The position numbers were made by a program, and so were the translations under genes. A stretch of 64,000 bases of DNA from Pseudomonas sp. S30 (GTDB lineage Bacteria > Pseudomonadota > Gammaproteobacteria > Pseudomonadales > Pseudomonadaceae): assembly GCF_016518545.1 (NCBI RefSeq), contig NZ_JACVTO010000017.1, positions 55,046 through 119,045 of the forward strand, in the 5' to 3' direction. Below the pieces are notes generated by a model, which saw nothing but the letters and a program-made list of their open reading frames with translations, searched no databases and was not told the DNA's origin. How positions within the stretch are numbered: position 1 is the stretch's first letter; every line of letters starts with the position of its first letter. Below, in pieces: positions 42,689-51,955 of the stretch.

Positions 42689-43347
42689 ATCACGTCGGTT
42701 TCTATGGAAAAGTGGCCTGCCGCGGCGATTTCGTCAGCCGCGACCTGCCGCAGACCTTCATCCAGCCCTGGGACCAGTGGCTGGCCGCCGGCCTGCAAGC
42801 CAGCCAGCGGCAACTGGGCGAGCAGTGGTTGCAGGCCTACCTGGTCAGCCCGCTGTGGCGATTCGTGCTGGCGCCGGGCGTGTGCGGGCCTCAGGCGGTA
42901 ACCGGTGTGGTGATGCCGAGCATCGACCGCGTGGGGCGCTACTTTCCGCTGACCATCGCCCAGGTGCTCGATCCGCAGACCTCGCTGGCCGCGCTGGTGG
43001 GCGGGCGCGACGCCTGGTTCGAGGACGTCGAGGCGATGCTGCTGGCCACCCTGGAGGAGGGCGCGGCATTCGAGGCGTTCGAGCGCGCGATCAGGCCCTA
43101 CGATCCCGATGGCGGGCTGCCCGTCAGCGCCGTGACCGAGCCTGCCATCGGCGGCCTGCAACGCCTGGGGGTGACCACTGCCCAGGCCCGCGAGCGGGCG
43201 CTGGCCGAGTGCGCCTGCGCAGGCATGAGCCTGTGGTGGGGACGCGGTTCGGAACACATCGCCCCTGGGCTGATGCGCTATCCCGGGCTGCCACGCGCCG
43301 AGCATTTCGCCGCCTTCCTCACCGGCACCGAGGGCGCGGGCTCATGA
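42685..43347 (+). CDS. tagF: T6SS post-translational repressor TagF
   Basis: This 220-aa cytoplasmic protein (BMA_A0400 family) starts VNHVGFYGKVACRGDFVSRD and carries LPQTFIQPWDQWLAAGL and SPLWRFVLAPGVCG. TagF restrains T6SS assembly independently of the phosphorylation route. The start is a GTG overlapping the tssM stop as GTGA, and the stop overlaps pppA as ATGA, so translation is tightly coupled. Confidence 0.94.
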   Translation: MNHVGFYGKVACRGDFVSRDLPQTFIQPWDQWLAAGLQASQRQLGEQWLQAYLVSPLWRFVLAPGVCGPQAVTGVVMPSIDRVGRYFPLTIAQVLDPQTSLAALVGGRDAWFEDVEAMLLATLEEGAAFEAFERAIRPYDPDGGLPVSAVTEPAIGGLQRLGVTTAQARERALAECACAGMSLWWGRGSEHIAPGLMRYPGLPRAEHFAAFLTGTEGAGS

Positions 43348-44063
43348 GCACCTTGCACTACAGCGCGGCCAGCTACAGCCATGTGGGCATGGTGCGCAAG
43401 ATCAACGAAGACGCCTGCCTGGACCTGGCGGTGGATGGCCTGTGGGCCGTGGCCGATGGCATGGGCGGTCATGCCGCCGGTGATTACGTGGCCAGCCTCA
43501 CCGTCGACAGCCTGCGCCAGTTGCCCCTTCCGGCGCCGCTGGAGGAGCGGGCGCGAGTGGTGCGCGAGACCCTGGTGCGGGTCAACCATGCCGTGCGCGA
43601 GGAAACCCGCCGCCGTGGCGTGGCGATGATGGGCAGCACGGTGGTGGTGCTGGCGGTGCGCGGCGACCAGGGCATCGGTCTGTGGGCCGGAGACAGCCGG
43701 CTGTATCGCCTGCGCGACGGCCGCCTCGAGCGGCTGAGCCACGACCACAGCTATGTGCAGGAATTGCAGGACAGCGGCCTGCTCAGCGAGGCCGAAGCCC
43801 GCGTGCACCCGCGCGGCAACATCGTCACCCGCGCCATCGGCGTGGAGGACCGCTTGGAGTTGCAGAGCGTGAACCTGCACGTGCAACCCGGCGACACCTA
43901 CCTGTTGTGCAGCGACGGCCTGACCAAGACCGCCGAAGACCCCGAAATCGGTGAGGTGCTGCACCACGCCGACCCCTATCAGGTGGTGCGCGGGCTGGTC
44001 CATCTCGGCCTGACCCGTGGCGCCCCCGACAACATCACAGCCGTGGTGGTGAAGGCCAATTGA
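43344..44063 (+). CDS. pppA: T6SS PP2C-type serine/threonine phosphatase PppA
   Basis: This 239-aa phosphatase has all PP2C metal motifs: NEDA near residue 22, VADGMGGHAAGD, WAGDSRLYRLR, CSDGLTK and the terminal PDNITAVVV. In the H1-T6SS it dephosphorylates Fha and turns the system off. It sits between tagF (ATGA overlap) and ppkA (TTGA overlap). Confidence 0.95.
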   Translation: MSTLHYSAASYSHVGMVRKINEDACLDLAVDGLWAVADGMGGHAAGDYVASLTVDSLRQLPLPAPLEERARVVRETLVRVNHAVREETRRRGVAMMGSTVVVLAVRGDQGIGLWAGDSRLYRLRDGRLERLSHDHSYVQELQDSGLLSEAEARVHPRGNIVTRAIGVEDRLELQSVNLHVQPGDTYLLCSDGLTKTAEDPEIGEVLHHADPYQVVRGLVHLGLTRGAPDNITAVVVKAN

Positions 44064-47000
44064 ACGACATCCCCGACATGCACATTCCCGGCTTCGACAT
44101 CGACGGTGAAATCGGCCAGGGCGCCATGGCTAGTGTCTACCTGGCCACCCAGCGCTCGTTGCAGCGCAAGGTGGCGCTCAAGGTGATGGCCGCCAGCCTT
44201 GCCGCCGACCCGAGCTTCTGCGAGCGCTTCCTGCGCGAGGGCCGCACCCTGGCGCGCCTGGCGCACCCGAACATCGCCACCATCCATGACATCGGCAATG
44301 TCGAGACGCTGTACTACATGGCCATGGAGTACCTGCCCGCCGGCACGCTCAAAGAGCGCATCGCCGCCGGCCTGGACCCCGAGCAAGGGCTGCTCTACGT
44401 GCGCCAGATGGCCCAGGCGCTGGGCTATGCCCACGCCCAGGGCCTGGTGCACCGCGACGTCAAGCCCGCCAACATCCTGTTCCGCGCCGACGGCACGGCG
44501 GTGCTGTCGGACTTCGGCATCGCCAAGTCGCTGGACGACCACACCCAGTTCACCCAGGCCGGTTTCGCCGTCGGCACGCCGAGCTACATGAGCCCGGAAC
44601 AGGCGCGCGGCCTGGAGATCGACGGCCGCGCCGACCTCTACGCGCTGGGCGTGGTGCTGTACGAGATCCTGGTCGGCAAGCTGCCGTACGGGGGCATCGA
44701 CGCCCTGTCCACGGCGCTGGCGCACCTCACCGAGCCGTTGCCGGAACTGCCCATCGAGCACGGCCGCTACCAGGACATCCTGCACGGCCTGCTGGCCAAG
44801 GACCCCAACGCGCGCTTCGCCGATGCCGACGCGCTGCTTGCGGCCCTGGACCGGCTGCCGGCCACCGACGACCTGACGCTGATCAGGCCGCTGCCCTTGC
44901 CTGCGCAGGCTCCGACGCCCGCGCCTGCGCTGGGCGGCCTGACGCCGGTTTCCATCGACATCCCCAGTGCCGCGCCAGCGCCCATCGAGCCGCCGCCCAT
45001 CGTCCGCGAACCGTCGCCCGCCGCCCCTGCGCCCGCGAAGAAAAAGCCGCCCTTCGCCCTGCTCGCCGTGGCCATCGCCGCGGCGCTGGGGCTGGCGGCA
45101 GGCGGCTACTGGCTGTTCAGCGGCAGCGCCACGCCCACGGTCGACGCGCCCGCGGCGCAGACCCCCGCCCAGGCCACCACGGCGCCACCCTTGGTCCAGG
45201 CCCCCTCGGACGACAATCGCCCGCTGCTGATGCCCGGCAAGAAAACTCTGTTCCAGCGCGTACTGACCAAGCCCGGCGCCCGCTTGAGCGATGCGCCTGG
45301 CGGCGCGGCCGGGGACGCCCTCCCGGCGTTCTCGGTGCTGTACGTGTACCAGCGCAAGGACGTCGACGGCCAGGCCTGGGTGCAGGTGGGCGCCGCCAGC
45401 GATGGCCAGCGCGAAGGCTGGCTGGCCGCCGAGCAGACCAGCGACTGGAAGCAGAGCCTTGTGCTGAAGTTCACCGAACGCTCCGGCCGCGCGCCGGTGA
45501 TGTTCCTGCGCAAGCCCGACGACGTGCAGCAGCTGCTCGACGACAGCAACCGTGCCCGCGCGCAGCTGCTCGACGCGCAGAACGATCCGGCCAAGGCGCC
45601 CGAGGTGCTGGCCCTGGAGCCCACGGCCAGCGCCGTGCCGCAGCAGCAATTCTACCTGATGCCGATCTTCGACTACCGCGAGAGCTTCGATGCCGATGGC
45701 CAGCCCGCGCAGTTGCTCAACATCGCCTCGATCGACCCCGGCAGCGCCGGCGCGGCACCGGCCGACGCGCCCAAGGCGACCCCGGCCGCCAGCGCGGCCA
45801 GCGTCGACAACAACTTCCGCACCGGCATCGTGCTGGTGGTGGACACCTCGGTGTCGATGCAGCCGTACATCGACCGCGTCCGCCAGGTGGTCAGCGAGTT
45901 GCAGGCGCAACTGGCCGAGCGCGGCGAGCTGGACAGCGTCAGCTTCGGCCTGGTGGGCTTTCGCAACAGCGTCAAGCGCACCCCTGGCCTGGAGTACCTG
46001 AGCAAGACCCTGGTGACCCTGGACGAAGGCCGCGACCCGGCCCGCTTCCTCAAGGCCGCCTCGCAGGTGAAGGCCACCACGGTGTCCAGCCAGTCGTTCA
46101 ACGAAGACGCCTTCGCCGGGGTGATGCAGGCGGTCAATGGCATGGACTGGTCCGGCTATGGCGGGCGTATCGTGCTGTTGGTCACCGATGCCGGCGCGCT
46201 GCGCCAGAGCGACCCGCAGAGCAGCACGCAGATGAACGAAGCCGAAGTGCGCCAGGCGGCGCTGAGCAAGCAGGTGAAGATCTACGCCCTGCACCTGCGC
46301 ACGCCGGCTGGGGTCAAGAACCATGGCTCGGCCGAACAGCAGTACCGAGTGCTCACCGCCGACGCCAACCCGCGCATCGGCGACCTCTACGTCGGCGTGC
46401 CGGGCGGCGAAGTGAACGCCTTCGGCGAGCGGGTCAGGGAGATCGGCTCGACCTTCGCCGACCTCGTTCACCAGGTACGCAACCAGCAGCCGCAGAAGGC
46501 GCCGGAGCTGGCCGCAGGTTCCAGCCTGGCGGCCAAGACCCAGGCCATCGGCTACGCCATGCACATGGACTTCCTCGGCCGGCACAGCGCCAGCCAGGCC
46601 CCGCAGCTGGTCAGCGCCTGGACCGCCGACCGCGACCTGACCAACCCGGCGCTGCCCACCCTGCAAGTGTGCGTGCTGCTCACCAAGTTGCAGCTCAACG
46701 ACCTGCAGCAATCGCTCAAGCTGATCGTCGATGCCGCGCGCAAGACGCGTAGCTCGCCTGGCGATTTCTTCAACGAGATCGCCAGCGCCAGTGCCTACAT
46801 GAGCCGCGACCCCAGCGCCCTGACCAAAGGTGCCAACCTGGCCCAGGGCGGCGTGCTGGGCGAGTACCTCGACGGCCTGCCGTACCGCAGCAAGTCGCTG
46901 AGCATGACCCAGGACCTGTGGCTGTCGCTGTCGGTGGCCGAGCAGGAAGACTTCATCGACGAGCTGGAGTCGAAGATCCGCCTGTACGAGACCTTCCACA

Positions 47001-47083
47001 ACGACATGGCCAACTGGGTGCGCTTCGGCAATGCCGAACCGGGCGATGCTCTGTACCGCGTCCCGCTGTCGACGCTGCCGTGA
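44060..47083 (+). CDS. ppkA: T6SS transmembrane serine/threonine kinase PpkA with periplasmic VWA domain
   Basis: This 1007-aa kinase has a Hanks-type domain at about 10-270 (GQGAMASVYLA, HRDVKPANIL, SDFGIAKS, GTPSYMSPEQ) and a Pro-rich juxtamembrane stretch. A membrane helix lies at about 332-354, and a periplasmic region includes a von Willebrand A domain (about 590-790) whose DTSVS is an intact DxSxS metal site. It phosphorylates Fha when the periplasmic side is triggered through TagQRST. The apparent start is TTG 44060, overlapping the pppA stop; ATG 44078 is an alternative. Confidence 0.94.
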   Translation: MNDIPDMHIPGFDIDGEIGQGAMASVYLATQRSLQRKVALKVMAASLAADPSFCERFLREGRTLARLAHPNIATIHDIGNVETLYYMAMEYLPAGTLKERIAAGLDPEQGLLYVRQMAQALGYAHAQGLVHRDVKPANILFRADGTAVLSDFGIAKSLDDHTQFTQAGFAVGTPSYMSPEQARGLEIDGRADLYALGVVLYEILVGKLPYGGIDALSTALAHLTEPLPELPIEHGRYQDILHGLLAKDPNARFADADALLAALDRLPATDDLTLIRPLPLPAQAPTPAPALGGLTPVSIDIPSAAPAPIEPPPIVREPSPAAPAPAKKKPPFALLAVAIAAALGLAAGGYWLFSGSATPTVDAPAAQTPAQATTAPPLVQAPSDDNRPLLMPGKKTLFQRVLTKPGARLSDAPGGAAGDALPAFSVLYVYQRKDVDGQAWVQVGAASDGQREGWLAAEQTSDWKQSLVLKFTERSGRAPVMFLRKPDDVQQLLDDSNRARAQLLDAQNDPAKAPEVLALEPTASAVPQQQFYLMPIFDYRESFDADGQPAQLLNIASIDPGSAGAAPADAPKATPAASAASVDNNFRTGIVLVVDTSVSMQPYIDRVRQVVSELQAQLAERGELDSVSFGLVGFRNSVKRTPGLEYLSKTLVTLDEGRDPARFLKAASQVKATTVSSQSFNEDAFAGVMQAVNGMDWSGYGGRIVLLVTDAGALRQSDPQSSTQMNEAEVRQAALSKQVKIYALHLRTPAGVKNHGSAEQQYRVLTADANPRIGDLYVGVPGGEVNAFGERVREIGSTFADLVHQVRNQQPQKAPELAAGSSLAAKTQAIGYAMHMDFLGRHSASQAPQLVSAWTADRDLTNPALPTLQVCVLLTKLQLNDLQQSLKLIVDAARKTRSSPGDFFNEIASASAYMSRDPSALTKGANLAQGGVLGEYLDGLPYRSKSLSMTQDLWLSLSVAEQEDFIDELESKIRLYETFHNDMANWVRFGNAEPGDALYRVPLSTLP

Positions 47084-47799
47084 TGATCGACCTGCACGGC
47101 GTGCGCAAGACACGCGGCCACGGCGCCCAGCGCTACAGCCTGGCGATCGACGATCTGCAACTGGCGAGCGGCGCGCGGGTGGCGCTGGTCGGCCCCAGCG
47201 GCTGCGGCAAGAGCACCTTGCTCGACTTGCTGGCGCTGGTGCTGGCGCCGGACGCCGCCGAGCGCTTCAGCGTCGAGCTGGCTGGCAGCGCCGAGGACAT
47301 CGCCAAGCTATGGCGTGCGCGCCAGCTGGATCACCTGGCGACCTTGCGCAGCCGGCACCTGGGCTACGTGCTGCAAGCCGGCGGGCTGCTGGGCTTTCTC
47401 GACGTGCGCAGCAACATCCGCCTGCCGCGTGAGCTGCTGGGCCTGGCCGACGACGGCAGCGTCGAACGCCTGGCCGAGGCCCTGGATGTCGCCGACCAGT
47501 TGCACAAGCGCCCGGTCGAGCTGTCTCTGGGCCAGCGCCAGCGGGTCAGCTGCGCCCGCGCCCTGGCCCATGGGCCGACGCTGTTGCTGGCCGACGAACC
47601 GACCGCCGCCCTGGACCCGATCAATGCCGAGCGGGTGATGCAATTGCTGCTGCGCCAGGCCGACACGTACCAGGTGACCTGCGTGATCGCCACCCACGAC
47701 GAGCGCCTGGCCCGCGAGGCCGGTTTGCGCATGCTGCGCCTGCACTGCCGGCGCGATGCCGATGGCGGGGTCACGGCGACCCTGGAGCAGGCCGCCTGA
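47083..47799 (+). CDS. tagT: TagT, ATP-binding subunit of the T6SS-associated ABC transporter
   Basis: This 238-aa ABC ATPase has Walker A GPSGCGKST, Q-loop text GYVLQAGG, signature LSLGQRQRVSCARAL, Walker B LLLADEPTAALDP and the switch His (THD). It resembles LolD-type lipoprotein-export ATPases and pairs with the next gene. In P. aeruginosa TagT with TagS is needed upstream of PpkA activation. The ATG overlaps the ppkA stop. Confidence 0.92.
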   Translation: MIDLHGVRKTRGHGAQRYSLAIDDLQLASGARVALVGPSGCGKSTLLDLLALVLAPDAAERFSVELAGSAEDIAKLWRARQLDHLATLRSRHLGYVLQAGGLLGFLDVRSNIRLPRELLGLADDGSVERLAEALDVADQLHKRPVELSLGQRQRVSCARALAHGPTLLLADEPTAALDPINAERVMQLLLRQADTYQVTCVIATHDERLAREAGLRMLRLHCRRDADGGVTATLEQAA

Positions 47800-49004
47800 T
47801 GCGCCCGCTGCTGATCGCCAGGCTGGCCTGGCAGGATTACCGCCAGGACGCGCGGCTGTCGGCCTGCGCGGTGCTGGCGCTGGTGGCGGTGATCGCGCCG
47901 CTGCTGGTGCTGTTCGGCCTGAAGTTCGGCCTGATCGGCAGCCTCACCGAGCGCTTGCAGCGCGACCCTGGCGTGCGCGAGATCATCGCCCTGGGCGGCG
48001 GGCGCTTCAACGCCGAGTTCATCGCCCGGCTGGCTGCGCGCCCCGACGTGGCCTTCGCCATCCCACGTACCCGGCAGATCGCCGCCACCGCCGAGCTGCT
48101 GCTGCCCGCGCAAGGGCGCGGGGTGACGGTGGAGATGCTGCCGACCGCTGCGAACGATCCGCTGCTCGATGGCGCCGTGGCGCCGAATGCAGCGGACCTG
48201 CGCGATGTGGTGCTGAGCTACACCGCCGCTGAAAAGCTCGGCGCCCGGGCGGGTGATCGCCTGCTGGCCAGTTTCAGCCGTCGCCAGGGCGGCGAGGTGC
48301 AGTGGCGCCAGACGCCATTGCATGTGCGTGCGGTGCTGCCACTGGCGTCATTCGAACGCGACGGCCTGTTCGCCTCGCTGGCCCTGCTGGAGGCCGCCGA
48401 AGACTACCGCGATGGTCGCGCCGTGCCGGCCCTGGGCTGGGACGGCGACAGCGCCGCACCTGCGGCCCGGGTTTATCCGGCCTTCCGCCTCTATGCCCGC
48501 ACCCTGGACGACGTGGAACCGCTGCGGCGCTTCTTCGCCGAACGCAAGCTGCTGGTCTCGACCCAGGCGGCGCAGATCGCCCAGGTGCAGTCGTTGGGTC
48601 GCAACCTGGACCTGGTGTTCTGGATCATCGCCAGCCTGGCCGTGGCCGGTGCGGCGGCGGCGATCGCGGCGGGCGCGGTGGCGGCGGTGGAGCGCAAGCA
48701 GCGCGAGCTGGCGGTGCTGCGCCTGCTGGGCCTGGGCACCGCCGCGCTGCTGCTGTTCGTGGTGCTCCAGGCGCTGTACAGCGGGCTGCTGGCCGCCGCC
48801 CTGGCGGCACTGCTGTACCTGCTGGCCGAGCAGGGCCTGAATCGCGTGTTCATGCAGGTGCCGGGCGAGTACGCCGCGCAACTGCTGCCCGTGCACTATG
48901 TCGTCGCCCTGCTGTCCGTATTGCTGGCCAGTACCACCGCTGCCGCCCTGGGTGGCTGGCGTGTGGCGCGTATCGACGCTTCGCAAGGAATTCGAGATGT
49001 CTGA
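47799..49004 (+). CDS. tagS: TagS, FtsX-type permease of the T6SS-associated ABC transporter
   Basis: This 401-aa inner-membrane protein has one N-terminal helix, a large periplasmic domain (about 45-265), and three C-terminal helices, the FtsX/MacB-like permease plan (FWIIASLAVAGAAAAIAAGAV, LAVLRLLGLGTAALLLFVVL, LLSVLLASTTAAALGGWR). It overlaps tagT by 1 bp and tagR by 8 bp. Confidence 0.92.
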   Translation: MRPLLIARLAWQDYRQDARLSACAVLALVAVIAPLLVLFGLKFGLIGSLTERLQRDPGVREIIALGGGRFNAEFIARLAARPDVAFAIPRTRQIAATAELLLPAQGRGVTVEMLPTAANDPLLDGAVAPNAADLRDVVLSYTAAEKLGARAGDRLLASFSRRQGGEVQWRQTPLHVRAVLPLASFERDGLFASLALLEAAEDYRDGRAVPALGWDGDSAAPAARVYPAFRLYARTLDDVEPLRRFFAERKLLVSTQAAQIAQVQSLGRNLDLVFWIIASLAVAGAAAAIAAGAVAAVERKQRELAVLRLLGLGTAALLLFVVLQALYSGLLAAALAALLYLLAEQGLNRVFMQVPGEYAAQLLPVHYVVALLSVLLASTTAAALGGWRVARIDASQGIRDV

Positions 49005-50811
49005 CCTTCGCCCGACGCTGACCGCCCTGGCCGTCACCGTGCTGACCGTCACCGCCCTGAACTTGGCGGCCTGCTCGCCGGCCGACGGCGACGATAAATC
49101 CAAGGCCGCTTCCGCGCCTTCGGCAACCACTGCTGCCGAGCCTGCCGCCACCGCCAAGCTGGACAATCCCAAGCCGCTGCCCGACGACGTCAGCCTGCCG
49201 TTGCCCTGCGGCGGCGAGATCGTCTTCCGCCAGGTGTACGTGCTGGCCCAGGGCAGCCTGGACGACCGCGAGGTCAACCTGGGCTATCCCTTCAGCGAAG
49301 GCGAGGCGGGCTACAAGCAGTCGTTCATCTCCGGCTATCGCCGCGACTTCATCAACGGCCAGTTCAGCCTCCAGGACCTGTCGCCCGCCTGGCAGAAGCA
49401 GGTCGCAGGCAGCCTGCCGAAGGTCGCCGCCGACAGCCCGCTCAAGCCGATGATGTACTTCATCGGCAAGTACGAAGTCACCGCCCGCCAGTACGCTCAG
49501 GTGATGGCCCAGGCCCAGTCGCTGGCCAGCGGCGAAGCGGCGCCGGCGTGCGAACCGGTCACCGAGGCGGCCGGTCGGCTGCCCAAGGTCAAGCTGTCGC
49601 GCTTCGAGGCCGAGCGCTTCGCGGCGGTGTACAGCGCCTGGCTGATGCAGCATCACCGCGAGCTGCTGCCGGTCAGCGGCCGCGGCAGCCAGGCCGAGGA
49701 TGGCGGGATCGGATTCGTGCGCCTGCCCACCGAGGTGGAGTGGGAATTCGCCGCCCGGGGCGGCTCGGCGGTCAGCCGCCAGCAGCTCGACGGGCGGCTG
49801 TTCCCGCGCCACGTCGAGGGCAGCGACAGCGACGGGCCGTTGTCGGACTGGGCGGTGTACAACCAGGTGGCCGGCGGCACCGGCCAGGCCGCGCGGCTGA
49901 TGCCCATCGGCACCAAGCTGCCCAACCCGCTGGGGCTGTTCGATGTGATCGGCAATGCCGCCGAAATGGTCCAGGAGTCGTTCCAGCTGGTCCACGCCGG
50001 ACGGCGCCAGGGCGCCTATGGCGGTTTCGTGGTCAAGGGCGGCAACTACCTGGAAGGCGAAACCACGCTGTTCACCGGCATGCGCCGCGAATACCCGCTG
50101 TTCGGCGCCGACGGCACCGAGCAGCGCAACGAAACCACCGGTTTCCGGTTGGCCATCGGCGCGCTGTCGGCGCCGCGCTCGCGCTATCAGGAGCTGTTCG
50201 AGCAGTGGCAGAAGGAAGGCCGCCTGGCCGGCCTGACCGACGACATCGCCGCCGCCGACGACCCCACCCAGCGCCTGGACGCGATCATCAAGGCCTCCAC
50301 CGACCCGCGCCTGCAAGGCGAGCTGGGCCTGGTCAACGAAGAGCTCAAGCGCAACGTGTCGCTGATCGCCCGCCAGCGCGAGGAAGCGGCCGGCAACCTG
50401 ATCCAGTCCGCCGCGCTGGTGGCCGAGACCATCAACAACTACAACATCCGCCTGACCAACCTGCAGAACACCCAGGCCAAGGCCCAGGCGGCCGGCGACC
50501 AGACCAGCGCCAAGCTGTACGGCGCCGCCATCGCCAACGGTCGCAGCGCCCTGGACGGCGCCCTGGCGATCTACATCGACAACCTGGCCAGCGGCACGCG
50601 CTACACCGATGCGGTGATCCAGGCGCAGTTCCAGCAGGTCAAGCAGGAACTGCAGCGCAAGCCAGTGCTGGGCCGCAGCCTGGAGGCGCGCGCCACCCTG
50701 TTCGTTCGCCATGTCGGGGAGTACCGCCAGAATCGGCGGGCAGACTCGGCGACGATCCTCAAGGAGCTACTGGCCTCGGCCGCCGCCCGACCCGACACCC
50801 GAACCCCATGA
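48997..50811 (+). CDS. tagR: TagR, FGE-sulfatase-domain protein activating PpkA
   Basis: This 604-aa exported protein has a lipobox-like ALNLAAC, so it may be lipid-anchored. It then has a formylglycine-generating-enzyme-like domain (about 140-385; GKYEVTARQYAQVM, RLPTEVEWEFAARGG, GLFDVIGNAAEMVQ, VVKGGNYLEG, TTGFRLAIG) and a helical C-terminal third. In P. aeruginosa TagR works in the periplasm to promote PpkA activity and is held at the outer membrane by TagQ. AAGGA lies 7 bases before ATG 48997. Confidence 0.9.
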   Translation: MSDLRPTLTALAVTVLTVTALNLAACSPADGDDKSKAASAPSATTAAEPAATAKLDNPKPLPDDVSLPLPCGGEIVFRQVYVLAQGSLDDREVNLGYPFSEGEAGYKQSFISGYRRDFINGQFSLQDLSPAWQKQVAGSLPKVAADSPLKPMMYFIGKYEVTARQYAQVMAQAQSLASGEAAPACEPVTEAAGRLPKVKLSRFEAERFAAVYSAWLMQHHRELLPVSGRGSQAEDGGIGFVRLPTEVEWEFAARGGSAVSRQQLDGRLFPRHVEGSDSDGPLSDWAVYNQVAGGTGQAARLMPIGTKLPNPLGLFDVIGNAAEMVQESFQLVHAGRRQGAYGGFVVKGGNYLEGETTLFTGMRREYPLFGADGTEQRNETTGFRLAIGALSAPRSRYQELFEQWQKEGRLAGLTDDIAAADDPTQRLDAIIKASTDPRLQGELGLVNEELKRNVSLIARQREEAAGNLIQSAALVAETINNYNIRLTNLQNTQAKAQAAGDQTSAKLYGAAIANGRSALDGALAIYIDNLASGTRYTDAVIQAQFQQVKQELQRKPVLGRSLEARATLFVRHVGEYRQNRRADSATILKELLASAAARPDTRTP

Positions 50812-50871
50812 ACCCAACCACCGGTCGGCATGACGCTGACCGGGTCTAGACCACCCGAGAGAGAAACGACC

Positions 50872-51786
50872 ATGCGCATGAAACGCACCTCCCTGATCTC
50901 CGCCTCCAAGGCCCGAGCCGCCCTGTTGCTGGCCGCCGGTTTCAGCAGTGTGCTGCTGACCGGCTGTGCCGGCTCGCCGGTCTCCAAGGTCGGCGCCAGC
51001 ACCCAGGTGGAGTACTACCCCAACTGCTACGAGCCGGTGCAGCACCTGCGCTCCACCGACGGCGACATGACCCGCTCGGTGGCCACCGGCGCTCTGCTCG
51101 GCGCGGTTGGCGGCGCCATCACCGGTGCCCTGGTCGACGGTGACAAGCGCGGTCGCAACGCCGCCATCGGTGCCGCCGGCGGTGCCCTGGTGGGCGGCGC
51201 GGCAGGCTACTACACCGAGCGTCAGAAGCAGATCAGCGACGACAAGCAGCGCATCGCCTCCTACGCCGCCGACATCGACAAGAGCGCCGCCGACCTGGAC
51301 CGCACCACCCAGTACGCCAAGGCTTCCCAGTCGTGCTACCAGCGCGAGTTCGCCAGCCTGATCCAGAACCGCAAGGCCAACCGGGTCAACGACACCGAGG
51401 GCCGCAAGCGCCTGGCCGAGATCGTCGCCGGGCTGCAGGAATCCAACAACCTGCTGACCGCCGTCAACGGTCGCCTGGGTGAGAACCTGGACAACTACAC
51501 CCAAGCCTACGAGCAGGACCTCAAGCAGGTGGGCGTGCAGCGCTCGCAAGTGGTCGCCGCCGTGGAGCCGCCGAAGGCCACCGGCAAGAAGACCAACAAG
51601 AAAGCCACTACCGCCAGCAGCAAGGTGCCGACCGAAGCGGTGGCCACCGAGAAGACCCTGCAGAACGCCAGCAGCAAGAAGGCCCAGGCCCAGCAAGTGG
51701 CCAAGGCCGGTTCCGACCAGGTCAACAGCATGTGCCGCAACCCGGACATGGGCGACTGGGCGCCGGTGCCTTGCCCGAACGTCTGA
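50872..51786 (+). CDS. tagQ: TagQ, outer-membrane lipoprotein of the T6SS sensing module
   Basis: This 304-aa protein has a lipoprotein signal (LLLAAGFSSVLLTGC, Cys at residue 32) and a glycine-rich glycine-zipper-like stretch (GALLGAVGGAITGALVDGD). A helical domain and a Lys/Thr/Ala-rich linker follow, with a Cys-containing tail MCRNPDMGDW. The fold is not certain, but the position after tagR and the lipobox fit TagQ, which anchors TagR. ATG 50872 is taken rather than the earlier in-frame start at 50830 because of the signal sequence. Confidence 0.85.
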   Translation: MRMKRTSLISASKARAALLLAAGFSSVLLTGCAGSPVSKVGASTQVEYYPNCYEPVQHLRSTDGDMTRSVATGALLGAVGGAITGALVDGDKRGRNAAIGAAGGALVGGAAGYYTERQKQISDDKQRIASYAADIDKSAADLDRTTQYAKASQSCYQREFASLIQNRKANRVNDTEGRKRLAEIVAGLQESNNLLTAVNGRLGENLDNYTQAYEQDLKQVGVQRSQVVAAVEPPKATGKKTNKKATTASSKVPTEAVATEKTLQNASSKKAQAQQVAKAGSDQVNSMCRNPDMGDWAPVPCPNV

Positions 51787-51787
51787 G

Positions 51788-51903
51788 GCTGACGCTGTAG
51801 GGGCGCCGCGCGTCCCCGTCAGCACCGGCATGGCGCCCCGGCCAACCGCTCCCTCACGGGCGCAGGGGCGCTTTCCAGGCAGCACCGGGCCTTCCGGTGC
51901 TGC
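51788..51903 (+). other. Two GC-rich inverted repeats between tagQ and the effector-like gene
   Basis: GCTGAC...GTCAGC (51788-51823, with an inner GGGG/CCCC stem) and GCAGCACCGG / CCGGTGCTGC (51879-51903, 5-base loop) follow tagQ. Neither has a T run, so they may be Rho-assisted or message-end structures. They mark a likely transcription boundary before the accessory cluster. Confidence 0.4.
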
Positions 51904-51955
51904 GCTGCGACCCAGGCCCAAGGCCTCGGCGCGCAGCTGAGCAAGGAATCATTCA

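Noticed and set aside
43979..47113. 1044-codon open frame on the minus strand antisense to ppkA
   Set aside because: Same reason: ppkA has kinase and VWA motifs, whereas the antisense product is repetitive Gly/Arg/Val text.
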